Assembly: GCF_019112525.1 (NCBI RefSeq)
Contig: NZ_CP077800.1
Location: 3,596,001 to 3,660,000 of the forward strand
Direction: 5' to 3'
Length of the DNA stretch: 64,000 nucleotides
Source of the DNA: Modestobacter sp. L9-4
GTDB lineage: Bacteria; Actinomycetota; Actinomycetes; Mycobacteriales; Geodermatophilaceae
This document shows, in pieces, positions 8,237-18,804 of this stretch; the first letter of the stretch is position 1; every line of letters starts with the position of its first letter. A program made the position numbers and the translations under genes. Below the pieces are notes generated by a model. It did no database searches. It was not told the DNA's origin and worked only from the letters and a program-made list of their open reading frames with translations.

Positions 8237-10222
8237 ATGACTGTCGAGTCTCTCTACCCCCGCCTCGAGCCGCTCCTCGCCCAGGTGCAGAAGCCGATCC
8301 AGTACGTCGGCGGTGAGCTGAACGCCCAGGTCAAGCCCTGGGACTCGGTCGCCGTCCACTGGGCGCTGATGTACCCGGACGCCTACGAGGTCGGGGTGCC
8401 CAACCAGGGCCTCATGATCCTGTACGAGGTGCTCAACGAGCGCCCGGACGCCCTGGCCGAGCGCACCTACGCCGTCTGGCCCGACCTCGCCGGGCTGATG
8501 CGGGAGGCCGGTGTCGGCCAGTTCACGGTCGACGCCCACCGCCCGGTCCGCGACTTCGACCTGCTCGGCGTCAGCTTCGCCACCGAGCTGGGCTACACGA
8601 ACCTCCTCGAGGCGCTCGACCTGGCCGGGGTCCCGCTGCACGCGGTCGACCGCGACGAGAGCCACCCGGTCGTGGTCGCCGGCGGGCACGCCGCCTTCAA
8701 CCCCGAGCCGGTCAGCGACTTCATCGACTGCGCCGTCCTCGGTGACGGCGAGCAGGTCGTCGGCGACATCACCGACGTCGTCGCCGCCTGGAAGGAGCAG
8801 GGTCGCCCCGGCGGGCGGGTCGAGCTGCTGGCCCGGCTGTCCCGGGTCGAGGGCGTCTACGTGCCCCGCTTCTACGCCGTCACCTACGGCGCCGACGGCT
8901 CCATCGCCGAGGTGCTGCGCACCCGGGACGACGTCCCGCCGCGGATCAGCAAGCGCACGGTCATGGACCTCGACGAGTGGCCCTACCCGAAGCAGCCACT
9001 GGTCCCGCTGGCCGAGAGCGTGCACGAGCGGATGAGCGTGGAGATCTTCCGCGGCTGCACCCGCGGCTGCCGCTTCTGCCAGGCCGGGATGATCACCCGC
9101 CCGGTGCGCGAGCGGAGCATCACCGGCATCGGCTCGATGGTCGACGCGGGCCTGAAGGCCACCGGCTACGAGGAGGTGGGCCTGCTCTCGCTGAGCAGCG
9201 CCGACCACTCCGAGATCGGGCAGCTGGCCAAGGAGCTCGCCGACCGGTACGAGGGCACCAACACCGGTCTCTCCCTCCCGAGCACCCGCGTGGACGCCTT
9301 CAACGTCACGCTGGCCAACGAGCTGTCGCGCAACGGGCGCCGCAGCGGGTTGACCTTCGCCCCCGAGGGCGGCAGCGAGCGCATCCGCCGGGTGATCAAC
9401 AAGACCGTGTCCAAGGAGGACCTGGTCCGCACGGTCACCACGGCCTACGCCAACGGCTGGCGCCAGGTGAAGCTCTACTTCATGTGCGGTCTGCCCACCG
9501 AGACCGACGAGGACGTGCTGGAGATCGCCGAGCTCGCGGTCGAGGTCATCCGCGCCGGCCGCGAGGCCAGCGGGTCCAAGGACATCCGCTGCACCGTGTC
9601 CATCGGTGGCTTCGTGCCCAAGCCGCACACCCCGTTCCAGTGGGCCGCCCAGGCGAGTGCGGAGACCATCGACCACCGCCTCAAGGTGCTGCGCGACGCG
9701 ATCAACGCCGACCGCCGGATCGGGCGCTCGATCGGGCTGCGCTACCACGACGGCAAGCCCGGCGTGATCGAGGGACTGCTCTCCCGCGGCGACCGCCGGG
9801 TGGGCCGGGTCATCGAGCGGGTGTGGCGAGACGGCGGGCACTTCGACGGCTGGAGCGAGCACTTCTCCTACGACCGGTGGGCCACCGCCGCGGCCGAGGA
9901 GCTCGCCCCCTTCGGCGTCGACCTGGCCTGGTACACGACCCGCGAGCGCACCGAGCACGAGGTGCTGCCCTGGGACCACCTGGACTCCGGGCTGGACAAG
10001 GAGTGGCTCTGGGACGACTGGCAGGACGCCATCACCGAGGACGAGGTCGGCGACTGCCGCTGGACCGGCTGCTACGACTGCGGTGTCTGCCCGACCATGG
10101 GCACCGAGATCCAGATCGGCCCCACCGGACGCAGCCTCATCCCGCTGGCGGTCGTGGGTGCCCGCCCGCAGGTCGACGTGCACGCCGACGCAGCGGTGGC
10201 CGACCCGGTCCACACGCACTGA
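8237..10222 (+). CDS. B12-binding-type radical SAM protein (TIGR03960-like)
   Basis: A 661-residue radical S-adenosylmethionine protein of unknown reaction. The N-terminal half (about 40-220) looks like a cobalamin-binding-like fold. The cluster motif CxxxCxxC is C274, C278, C281 (GCTRGCRFCQAG). The C-terminus adds a cysteine-rich segment (CRWTGCYDCGVC) that could hold a second cluster (inference). The family is always paired with a DUF2344 gene, as here: the next gene starts within its stop (TGATG). In other bacteria the two halves can be fused. The pair lies just before rne, which is typical of actinobacteria and suggests a role in RNA or translation that has not been settled. Confidence 0.9.
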   Translation: MTVESLYPRLEPLLAQVQKPIQYVGGELNAQVKPWDSVAVHWALMYPDAYEVGVPNQGLMILYEVLNERPDALAERTYAVWPDLAGLMREAGVGQFTVDAHRPVRDFDLLGVSFATELGYTNLLEALDLAGVPLHAVDRDESHPVVVAGGHAAFNPEPVSDFIDCAVLGDGEQVVGDITDVVAAWKEQGRPGGRVELLARLSRVEGVYVPRFYAVTYGADGSIAEVLRTRDDVPPRISKRTVMDLDEWPYPKQPLVPLAESVHERMSVEIFRGCTRGCRFCQAGMITRPVRERSITGIGSMVDAGLKATGYEEVGLLSLSSADHSEIGQLAKELADRYEGTNTGLSLPSTRVDAFNVTLANELSRNGRRSGLTFAPEGGSERIRRVINKTVSKEDLVRTVTTAYANGWRQVKLYFMCGLPTETDEDVLEIAELAVEVIRAGREASGSKDIRCTVSIGGFVPKPHTPFQWAAQASAETIDHRLKVLRDAINADRRIGRSIGLRYHDGKPGVIEGLLSRGDRRVGRVIERVWRDGGHFDGWSEHFSYDRWATAAAEELAPFGVDLAWYTTRERTEHEVLPWDHLDSGLDKEWLWDDWQDAITEDEVGDCRWTGCYDCGVCPTMGTEIQIGPTGRSLIPLAVVGARPQVDVHADAAVADPVHTH

Positions 10223-10989
10223 TGGCCCGTACCCCCGACGGCCCCCCGCCGCCGCCGACCGTGCAGCGGCTGCGGCTGCGCTACACCAAGCGCGGTCCGC
10301 TGCGGTTCGCCTCGCACCGCGACCTGGCCCGCGCGCTGGAGCGTGCCCTGCGCCGGGCCCAGGTGCCGATGGCGTTCTCGGCCGGCTTCAGCCCGCACCC
10401 GAAGATCTCTTACATGGGCGCCGCGCCCACCGGCGCGGCCTCCGAGGCGGAGTACTTCGAGATCGGCCTGTCGGCGCGCTGCGACCCCGAGGCGGTGCGG
10501 GTCGCCCTGGACGCCTCGCTGCCCCCGGGCATCGACGTGCTGGAGTGCGTGGAGGCCGTCGAGGGGAGCGGGTCGCTGGCCGACCGGCTCGACGCCACCC
10601 GCTGGCGGATCGACCTGCCCGGCGTCGACACCGACGAGCTGGTCGCGGCGGTGCGCGAGCTGCTCTCCCGCGACGTCGTGACGGTGGCCAAGCGCACCAA
10701 GAACGGCCTCAAGGACATCGATGCCCGCGAGGCCGTCGTCGGTGCCGAGGTCACCGAGGAGGCAGGTTGTGCCATACTCACGGTGGTCGTACGGCAGCTC
10801 ACGCCGACCGTTCGACCGGACGACGTGATGGCCGCTCTGGCTGTCGTCGCCGACCTGCGCCCGCCGTTGCCCCCCCGGGCCGTGCGTGAGGCGCAGGGCC
10901 GGCTCGACGACAGCGGTGACGTCGCCGATCCGTTCGGGCCCGACCGCGCGGTGCGTTCCTCCCCCCAGGAGGAGAGCACGCCGGTCTGA
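10222..10989 (+). CDS. Radical SAM-linked protein, DUF2344 (TIGR03936-like)
   Basis: A 255-residue partner of the preceding radical SAM protein. Typical features are the N-terminal LRLRYTKRGPLRFASHRDL, then RRAQVPMAFSAGFSPHPKIS, and a C-terminal region with a KNGLKDIDARE segment. The ATG shares one base with the upstream stop, so the two are co-translated. The protein is soluble and basic at its N-terminus. The last 25 residues, rich in Asp and Ser, are variable. The biochemical role is not established. Confidence 0.9.
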   Translation: MARTPDGPPPPPTVQRLRLRYTKRGPLRFASHRDLARALERALRRAQVPMAFSAGFSPHPKISYMGAAPTGAASEAEYFEIGLSARCDPEAVRVALDASLPPGIDVLECVEAVEGSGSLADRLDATRWRIDLPGVDTDELVAAVRELLSRDVVTVAKRTKNGLKDIDAREAVVGAEVTEEAGCAILTVVVRQLTPTVRPDDVMAALAVVADLRPPLPPRAVREAQGRLDDSGDVADPFGPDRAVRSSPQEESTPV

Positions 10990-11293
10990 CCGGCGGAGCC
11001 GGACGCCGGACGTCGTGCCCGCGACACGTCTGCCAGCCGTGACGCACCCGCACCACCCCGAGCTCTGCACCACCTGAACTCGCACCACACGACTTCGCAC
11101 CACACTCCGCACCACCGCTCCACCCGCACGCTGCACCACCGGGCCCCAGCCGCACCGGCCGGGGCGCGACCAGGACTTCGCGGGGAGGGCTGCGCCGCAC
11201 ACCGCGGCCGCCCGAACCGCCCAACCCGCGTCCCTGCGCGGCCGCCAGTCGGAGACGATCGGCGCCCGGGGACGCACAGGAGGCGAGCCCTCA
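10990..11293 (+). promoter_or_regulatory. Gene-free leader region of rne with GCACCAC cluster
   Basis: About 300 bases hold no gene. GCACCAC occurs six times, at 11050, 11067, 11082, 11097, 11109 and 11133, in a C/A-rich, G-poor stretch that differs from the surrounding DNA. It probably includes the rne promoter and a long 5' untranslated region. AGGAGG at 11278-11283 is the rne ribosome binding site. Confidence 0.6.
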
Positions 11294-14200
11294 GTGGCCG
11301 ACCACTACGACGACGAGAACAACGCAGGGACCGGACAGGGGCAGGCACCCGCCGACTCACTGGACGGCCCCGCCCCCACGGACGGCGCCGCCGAGCAGGC
11401 GCTGCCGGCCGACGCGGACCCGCTCGCGGAGGACCCTGTCGAGGAGCCGGCCGAGGACGCCGAGCCCACCGCCGAGGAGCCCGCCCTCGGGGAGACCACC
11501 GCGCTGCCCGACGCCTGGGCGCCGCCGGTGCGCCGGCCGGAGCCCGAGCACGAGCCGGAGCTGCCCCGCTTCGGTGCGCAGTTCAGCTCGCCCGAGCCCA
11601 CCACCGTCACCGCCCGCCCGCGCCGCCGGGCCACCCGCCCCGCACTGGCCGCGGACCCGGACTCCGTCGAGCCGCTGAAGCCGGCCGCACCGACCGCGCC
11701 CGCCTTCGTGACCTTCGTGGCGCCCGAGCCCGAGGTCGCCGCACCCCGCCGCCGCAGCCGCCGCGCCGCGGCCGAGTCCCCGGTCGAGGAGACCGTCGAG
11801 GCTCCCGCCGTCGTCGACGACCGCGACGACGAGCCGGCTCCGCCGCGCCGCTCGCGCAGTCGCCGTCGTGAGGCCGTCGCGGAGGTGCCGGTCGAGGTCG
11901 TCGAGCCCGAGGTCGAGGACCTCGAGGTGGTCGAGCTCGACGACGCCGAGGACGACGAGCGCGACGACCGCGACGGTGAGGACGGTGGCGCCTCCGGCAG
12001 CCGCCGCCGTCGCCGTGGCCGCCGTGGCCGCGGCCGCGGCCGCACCGGTGACGACGCCGTCGACACCGACAGCGACCCCGACGCCGACCCCGACGAGGAC
12101 GCCGAGCAGTCCACCGAGGCCGTCTCCGGGTCCACCGACGAGCCCGAGGACGCCGCCGACGCCGACGAGGCCGAGGACGAGGACTCCGCGGAGTCCGGTG
12201 GCTCGACCACCCGCCGCCGGCGTCGCCGCCGTCGCCGGGGCACCAGCGCGGAGGGCAGCAGCGACGAGCCCGCCGAGGACACCGACGACCGCCCGGAGCG
12301 GGCCGGCCGCAACGGCCGCACCTCCAGCGACGACGACGTCCGGGGCGTGGCCGGGTCCACCCGCCTGGAGGCCAAGCGCCAGCGCCGCCGCGAGGGCCGC
12401 GACGGTGGCCGCAAGCGCGCGCCGATCCTGTCCGAGTCGGAGTTCCTCGCCCGCCGCGAGGCCGTCGACCGCGCCATGGTCATCCGCCAGCAGGGGGAGC
12501 GCACCCAGATCGCCGTCCTCGAGGACGACGTCCTGGTCGAGCACTACGTGACCCAGACGCAGGCGACGTCCTTCGCCGGCAACGTCTACCTCGGCCGGGT
12601 GCAGAACGTGCTGCCCAGCATGGAGGCGGCGTTCGTCGACATCGGCAAGGGCCGCAACGCCGTCCTCTACGCCGGTGAGGTCAACTGGGACGCCGCCGGC
12701 CTGTCCGGCAAGTCCCGGTCGATCGAGACCGCGCTGAAGTCCGGCGACAAGGTCCTGGTACAGGTCACCAAGGACCCGATCGGCCACAAGGGCGCCCGGC
12801 TCACCCAGCAGGTGAACCTGCCCGGCCGCTTCCTGGTCTACGTGCCCGGTGGCTCGATGACCGGCATCAGCCGCAAGCTGCCGGACAAGGAGCGCACCCG
12901 GCTCAAGGACATCCTCAAGAAGATCGTCCCCGACGACGCCGGCGTGATCATCCGGACCGCCGCGGAGGGCGCCTCGGAGGAGGAGCTCACCCGCGACGTG
13001 ACCCGGCTGCAGGCGCAGTGGGAGGTCATCCAGACCAAGGCCGCCTCGACGTCGAACGCCCCGACGCTGCTCTACGGCGAGCCCGACCTGGCCATCCGGG
13101 TCATCCGCGACGTCTTCAACGAGGACTTCAAGAAGCTGGTCGTGCAGGGCAGCGACGCCTGGGACACCGTGGAGGCCTACGTCGCCCACGTCTCCCCGGA
13201 GCTGTCGCCGCGGCTGGAGCGCTACACCGGCACCGGCGACGTCTTCCGCGACCTGCGGGTCGACGAGCAGCTGATGAAGGCCCTCGACCGCAAGGTCTGG
13301 CTGCCCTCCGGTGGCTCGCTGGTCATCGACCGCACCGAGGCCATGACGGTCGTCGACGTCAACACCGGCAAGTTCGTCGGCTCCGGGGGCAACCTCGAGC
13401 AGACCGTCACCCGCAACAACATCGAGGCCGCCGAGGAGATCGTCCGCCAGCTCCGGCTGCGCGACATCGGCGGGATCATCGTCATCGACTTCATCGACAT
13501 GGTCCTGGAGAGCAACCGCGACCTCGTGCTGCGGCGGCTCACCGAGTGCCTGGGGCGTGACCGCACCAAGCACCAGGTCGCCGAGGTCACCTCGCTGGGC
13601 CTGGTGCAGATGACCCGCAAGCGGGTCGGCCAGGGCCTGCTCGAGGTCTTCTCCGAGCCGTGCGAGCACTGCCGCGGTCGCGGTGTGCTGGTGCACCTGG
13701 ACAGCCCGGAGGGTAAGAAGGCCAACGGCGGCGGCACCCCCAACGGTGGCGCCAACGCCACCGGCGGGGACGCCGGCAACGGCCGGGCCCGGGGCCGGGA
13801 CAAGGCCGAGGGCGGCCGGCGCAACGGCGGCCAGCAGGACGCCGTCGAGACCGCTCCGGTCGACTCCGTGGACGTCGGCCCGGTCTCCGCGCCGCCGGCC
13901 GTCGAGGCAGCCGCGACCGGGACCCCGGCCGCCGCGGCCCCGGTCGAGGTGGCGACCGCCGTCGAGCCCGCAGCCGAGGAGTCCGCGACCGACGGGTCGG
14001 CAGCGGTCGTCGAGGCAGCGGTCGTTGAGGCCCCGGCCGAGCAGTCGGACGCCGACGTCGCGGCCGAGCCGGCCGAGGACGGGTCGCGCCGGGAGGGTGG
14101 ACGTCGCCGCGGCGGCGCGCGCCGTGAGCCGTCCCGCCGCGAGGACCCCGCCGCCGGCTGGGAGCTGGCCGACGCGCTGGCCCTCGGGGGCGGCAACCCG

Positions 14201-14677
14201 GCCCCCGAGCCGGTCGTCGAGACGGTCGGGCCCGCCGGTGACGAGCCCGCGGCCGAGTCGGCCGTCGAGGGGCGCGGTGGGCGGCGCAGCCGCGGACGTC
14301 GCGGTCGCGGCCAGTCGGCCGAGACCCGCACGGCCGAGGAGACCGGTGCCCCGGCCGAGCAGCCCGTCGAGCACGCGACGCCGGACACCCTGCTCGCCGC
14401 CGTGGTCGCCGAGACCGAGGCCGCGTCGGAGGAGAGCACCGAGCCCGGCGCCCCGCCGGTGGACGTCGAGTCGCTGACCAGCGAGACGCTGCTGGAGGAG
14501 ACGCCCGCCGAGCCGGCGGGGTCCCCGGTCGAGGCGCCGGCGGCCGCGCTGCCGGAGCCCACCGTGGTCGTCTCGCCGTTCGCGGTCGCCGAGCCGGTGG
14601 CCGCCGACGCGCCGCCGGTGGCCCGCCCGCGCCGGCGCCGGGCGGCCTCGCGGCCGGCCGGTCCGCCCGCGGTCTGA
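11294..14677 (+). CDS. rne: Ribonuclease E/G
   Basis: Endoribonuclease for mRNA decay and rRNA processing. In this 1127-residue protein the catalytic core is central, as in actinobacteria: a long acidic and Arg-rich N-terminal region (1-390) with [17 protein letters not shown] runs, S1 domain from about 426 (FAGNVYLGRVQNV), metal-binding Asp segments VVDVNTGKFVG (about 685-695) and DFIDM (about 731-735), the zinc-link CEHCRGRG (about 790), and a 330-residue disordered Ala/Pro/Glu tail with Arg-rich islands. The tails probably bind RNA and partner proteins. The GTG start has AGGAGG 10 bases upstream. It is likely regulated through its unusual leader (inference). Confidence 0.95.
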   Translation: MADHYDDENNAGTGQGQAPADSLDGPAPTDGAAEQALPADADPLAEDPVEEPAEDAEPTAEEPALGETTALPDAWAPPVRRPEPEHEPELPRFGAQFSSPEPTTVTARPRRRATRPALAADPDSVEPLKPAAPTAPAFVTFVAPEPEVAAPRRRSRRAAAESPVEETVEAPAVVDDRDDEPAPPRRSRSRRREAVAEVPVEVVEPEVEDLEVVELDDAEDDERDDRDGEDGGASGSRRRRRGRRGRGRGRTGDDAVDTDSDPDADPDEDAEQSTEAVSGSTDEPEDAADADEAEDEDSAESGGSTTRRRRRRRRRGTSAEGSSDEPAEDTDDRPERAGRNGRTSSDDDVRGVAGSTRLEAKRQRRREGRDGGRKRAPILSESEFLARREAVDRAMVIRQQGERTQIAVLEDDVLVEHYVTQTQATSFAGNVYLGRVQNVLPSMEAAFVDIGKGRNAVLYAGEVNWDAAGLSGKSRSIETALKSGDKVLVQVTKDPIGHKGARLTQQVNLPGRFLVYVPGGSMTGISRKLPDKERTRLKDILKKIVPDDAGVIIRTAAEGASEEELTRDVTRLQAQWEVIQTKAASTSNAPTLLYGEPDLAIRVIRDVFNEDFKKLVVQGSDAWDTVEAYVAHVSPELSPRLERYTGTGDVFRDLRVDEQLMKALDRKVWLPSGGSLVIDRTEAMTVVDVNTGKFVGSGGNLEQTVTRNNIEAAEEIVRQLRLRDIGGIIVIDFIDMVLESNRDLVLRRLTECLGRDRTKHQVAEVTSLGLVQMTRKRVGQGLLEVFSEPCEHCRGRGVLVHLDSPEGKKANGGGTPNGGANATGGDAGNGRARGRDKAEGGRRNGGQQDAVETAPVDSVDVGPVSAPPAVEAAATGTPAAAAPVEVATAVEPAAEESATDGSAAVVEAAVVEAPAEQSDADVAAEPAEDGSRREGGRRRGGARREPSRREDPAAGWELADALALGGGNPAPEPVVETVGPAGDEPAAESAVEGRGGRRSRGRRGRGQSAETRTAEETGAPAEQPVEHATPDTLLAAVVAETEAASEESTEPGAPPVDVESLTSETLLEETPAEPAGSPVEAPAAALPEPTVVVSPFAVAEPVAADAPPVARPRRRRAASRPAGPPAV

Positions 14678-14682
14678 GCTGA

Positions 14683-14727
14683 CCCTCCTGCCCACCGCCC
14701 CGCACGCCGGGGCGGCGGGCAGGAGGG
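14683..14727 (+). terminator. Terminator after rne
   Basis: A 20-bp stem with one mismatch (14683-14702 with 14708-14727) around a 5-base loop. Confidence 0.85.
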
Positions 14728-14753
14728 GTTCGACCCGGACGACGCCGCTCGGG

Positions 14754-14759
14754 TACGCT
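14754..14759 (+). promoter_or_regulatory. -10 box of rplU-rpmA with ~125-nt leader
   Basis: TACGCT, with a weak TTCGAC 19 bases upstream, follows the rne terminator. The leader up to 14892 may carry r-protein autoregulation, but I cannot draw a known fold. Confidence 0.5.
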
Positions 14760-14892
14760 GGACGGGTTGCTCCGCCACGACAGGCCACCTCTGGGTGCGT
14801 CGCGTCGGTGGACGACCGTCCAGCACTCGGCCGCGCGCCGGGGTGTGCGCAGGACACAGTGCTGGATACAGGAACCGATCGAGGAGTCAGTG

Positions 14893-15204
14893 GTGTACGC
14901 AGTCGTCAAGGCCGGTGGAACGCAGCACAAGGTGGGTGTCGGTGACACGTTCACCATCAACCGCCTGAGTGGGGTGGCCGGTGACACCGTCACCCTCCCG
15001 GCCATCCTCCTGGTGGACGGCGACACCGTCACCGCCGACGCCCAGACCCTCGCCGGGGTCACCGTGACCGGCGAGATCGTCGAGCACGGCAAGGGCCCGA
15101 AGATCCACATCCACAAGTTCAAGAACAAGACGGGCTACCACAAGCGCCAGGGGCACCGTCAGCCCCTGACCAGCGTCGTGGTCCGCGACATCACGAAGGG
15201 CTGA
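14893..15204 (+). CDS. rplU: 50S ribosomal protein bL21
   Basis: A 103-residue primary 23S rRNA-binding ribosomal protein. It starts [14 protein letters not shown] and ends with [18 protein letters not shown], typical of bL21. Two GTG codons stand in tandem (14890 and 14893); I choose the second because it gives the conserved N-terminus, with GAGGAG six bases upstream. It is followed after four bases by rpmA in the standard rplU-rpmA-obg order. Confidence 0.96.
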   Translation: MYAVVKAGGTQHKVGVGDTFTINRLSGVAGDTVTLPAILLVDGDTVTADAQTLAGVTVTGEIVEHGKGPKIHIHKFKNKTGYHKRQGHRQPLTSVVVRDITKG

Positions 15205-15208
15205 CGAC

Positions 15209-15499
15209 ATGGCACACAAGAAGGGCGCATCGTCGTCCCGCAACGGCCGCGACTCCAACGCCCAGCGTCTGGGCGTCAAGCGCTTCGGTGGCCAGGTCGT
15301 CAAGGCCGGCGAGATCATCGTCCGCCAGCGCGGCACCCACTTCCACCCGGGTCTCGGCGTCGGCCGCGGCAAGGACGACACGCTGTTCGCCCTCGTCCCC
15401 GGCGCGGTGACCTTCGGGTTCCGTCGTGGCCGTCGTGAGATCGCGATCACCGCTGTCGGGGCGCCGGTCGCCGCCGTCCGCGAGACCGTCTCCGCGTGA
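15209..15499 (+). CDS. rpmA: 50S ribosomal protein bL27
   Basis: A 96-residue protein whose N-terminus ([20 protein letters not shown]) reaches the peptidyl-transferase centre. The whole sequence matches bL27 in length and motifs ([18 protein letters not shown]). There is no N-terminal cleavable extension of the kind found in Firmicutes. It is co-transcribed with rplU and followed by two successive hairpins. Confidence 0.96.
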   Translation: MAHKKGASSSRNGRDSNAQRLGVKRFGGQVVKAGEIIVRQRGTHFHPGLGVGRGKDDTLFALVPGAVTFGFRRGRREIAITAVGAPVAAVRETVSA

Positions 15500-15504
15500 G
15501 TCCG

Positions 15505-15525
15505 GGCCTCCCCGCGAGGGAGGCC
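15505..15525 (+). terminator. First hairpin after rpmA
   Basis: An 8-bp perfect stem (15505-15512 with 15518-15525). Confidence 0.55.
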
Positions 15526-15538
15526 ATCCAGTACTGAG

Positions 15539-15572
15539 CGGGTGGCGGTGCCGACATCGGCGCCGCCACCCG
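15539..15572 (+). terminator. Second, strong terminator after rpmA
   Basis: A 16-base stem with one mismatch (15539-15554 with 15557-15572), followed by TTTCCCATTCC. It separates the ribosomal genes from obgE. Confidence 0.8.
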
Positions 15573-15663
15573 TTTCCCATTCCGGCCCCGTCCCGGAGGC
15601 TCGGCCCGAGCTCCGAGGGCCGGGCCCCCGGACGGGGTACTCCTGAACAGAGAGGCGGCGACC

Positions 15664-17150
15664 ATGGCCGCTTTCGTCGACCGTGTGACCGTCCACGTGA
15701 CCGCAGGCAACGGGGCGCACGGGGTCAGCTCCGTGCACCGCGAGAAGTTCAAGCCCCTCGGTGGGCCCGACGGGGGCAACGGTGGCGACGGCGGTGACGT
15801 CGTCCTCGAGGTCGACCCCAACGTGCACACGCTGCTGGACTTCCACCACTCCCCGCACCAGAAGGCCGGCAACGGCCGGCAGGCCGCCGGTGACTACAAG
15901 AACGGTGGTCGCGGCGAGGAGCGCGTGCTCAAGGTCCCGCCGGGCACCGTGGTCTCCGTGGGTGGGCAGGTCATCGGCGACCTGGTGGGCGCCGGCACCC
16001 GGCTCGTCCTCGCCCAGGGCGGCAAGGGCGGCCTCGGCAACGCCGCGCTGGCCAACGCCCGCCGCAAGGCCCCCGGCTTCGCCCTGCTCGGTGAGCCCGG
16101 TGAGTCCGTCGACGCCGTGCTGGAGCTCAAGAGCATCGCCGACGTCGGCCTGGTCGGGTACCCCTCGGCCGGCAAGTCCTCGCTGGTCGCCGCCATGTCC
16201 GCGGCCCGCCCGAAGATCGCCGACTACCCGTTCACCACGCTCGTGCCGCAGCTGGGCGTCGTCCGCTCCGGCAACGTCACCTACACGATGGCCGACGTCC
16301 CCGGGCTGATCCCGGGAGCGTCGGCCGGCAAGGGCCTCGGCCTGCAGTTCCTGCGGCACGTCGAGCGGTGCGCGGTGCTGGTGCACGTCGTCGACATGGC
16401 CACCATGGAGCCCGGGCGCGACCCGGAGAGCGACATCGTGGCGCTGGAGCACGAGCTGCGCGAGTACGGCGGCGAGGAGCTGGACCTGGTGGGCCGGCTG
16501 CGCATCGCCGTCCTGAACAAGATCGACGTCCCCGACGGCCGGGAGCTGGTCGACCTGGTCCGCACCACGCTGGAGGAGCGCGGCCTGCAGGTCTTCCCGA
16601 TCAGCGTGGCCACCCACGAGGGGCTCACCGAGCTGGGCTACGCGCTGGCCCGCGCCGTCGACGAGCACCGCGCCTCGCTGCCCGAGGTCGAGGCGGCGCC
16701 GATCACGCTCACCCCGCGCGCGGTCGACGACGGCGGCTTCACCGTCACCCCCGACCCGCGCACCGACGGCTGGCTGGTGCTGGGCACCAAGCCCGAGCGC
16801 TGGATCCGGCAGACGGACTTCAACAACGACGAGGCCGTGGGCTACCTGGCCGACCGGCTCAACCGGCTCGGCGTCGAGGAGGCGCTGGCCAAGGCCGGTG
16901 CCGTCCCCGGCGACGCGATCACCGTCGGCGACGTCACCTTCGACTGGGAGCCGACCCTGCCCGCCGGCACCCTCACCATCGAGGAGACCGCGGGCCTGGG
17001 TGGCCGTGGCACCGACGTGCGGCTCGAGGACAACCACCGCCCGGGCGCCGACCAGCGGCTGGCGGCCAAGAAGGCCCGCCGGCTGCCCTTCGAGGTAGCC
17101 GACGCCGACGGGTGGGTCGACGCCGACCTGATCCAGGGCGACGCGGGGAA

Positions 17151-17154
<4 letters not shown>
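15664..17154 (+). CDS. obgE: GTPase Obg/CgtA
   Basis: An essential ribosome-associated GTPase for 50S maturation and stress control. Its 496 residues hold the glycine-rich Obg fold (1-158, with repeated GGxGG segments), the G1 motif GYPSAGKSS (about 165-173), G3 DVPGL, G4 NKID, and a C-terminal OCT domain (about 345-425) followed by a charged tail. The ATG start is preceded by GAGAGGCGG. The stop overlaps the proB start as GTGA, so obgE and proB are translationally coupled. Confidence 0.96.
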
Positions 17155-18257
<1,103 letters not shown>

Positions 18258-18286
18258 GCCCGACGGGGAGCTGAGAGGATGCGCGG

Positions 18287-18766
18287 GTGACTGTGCGCCC
18301 CATCCGCGAGATCGGTGACCCGGTGCTGCGCACCCCGGCCGACCCGGTCCGCGCGTTCGACAAGGACCTCGCCGCGCTGGTCCGCGACCTCGAGGACACC
18401 GTCGACCACCCCGGCCGGGCCGGGGTGGCGGCCCCCCAGATCGGGGTCGGCCTGCGGGCGTTCTCCTACAACGTCGACGGCGTCATCGGGCACATGGTGA
18501 ACCCGGTGATCGTCGAGCGCTCCGAGGAGACGCAGGACGACGACGAGGGCTGCCTGTCGATCCCGGGCCTCTACGCCCCGACCGTGCGCGCCATGCACTG
18601 CGTCGCCGAGGGCCTCGACGTCCGCGGCGAGCCGCTGCGGCTGGCCGGCAGCGGGCTGCTGGCCCGGTGCCTGCAGCACGAGGTCGACCACCTCGACGGG
18701 AAACTGTTCGTCGACCGGCTGACCGGTGAGGCGCGCAAGCGCGTGCTGCGCGCCCTGCGCTCCTGA
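18287..18766 (+). CDS. def: Peptide deformylase
   Basis: Removes the formyl group from nascent N-terminal Met. The 159 residues hold the three family motifs: GVAAPQIG (46-53), EGCLS with metal ligand C89, and QHEVDH with H131, E132 and H135. Length and motif spacing are normal. The GTG start lies 29 bases after proB, with GAGAGG upstream at about 10 bases. Confidence 0.95.
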   Translation: MTVRPIREIGDPVLRTPADPVRAFDKDLAALVRDLEDTVDHPGRAGVAAPQIGVGLRAFSYNVDGVIGHMVNPVIVERSEETQDDDEGCLSIPGLYAPTVRAMHCVAEGLDVRGEPLRLAGSGLLARCLQHEVDHLDGKLFVDRLTGEARKRVLRALRS

Positions 18767-18804
18767 GCCTGGGCGCCGGGCCCGCGACCGACGTCGAGGG
18801 GCCC

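Noticed and set aside
11357..14857. 1166-residue minus-strand open frame opposite rne
   Set aside because: Low-complexity Gly/Leu/Ala product from the complementary strand of the disordered RNase E tails; no ribosome binding site and no domain.
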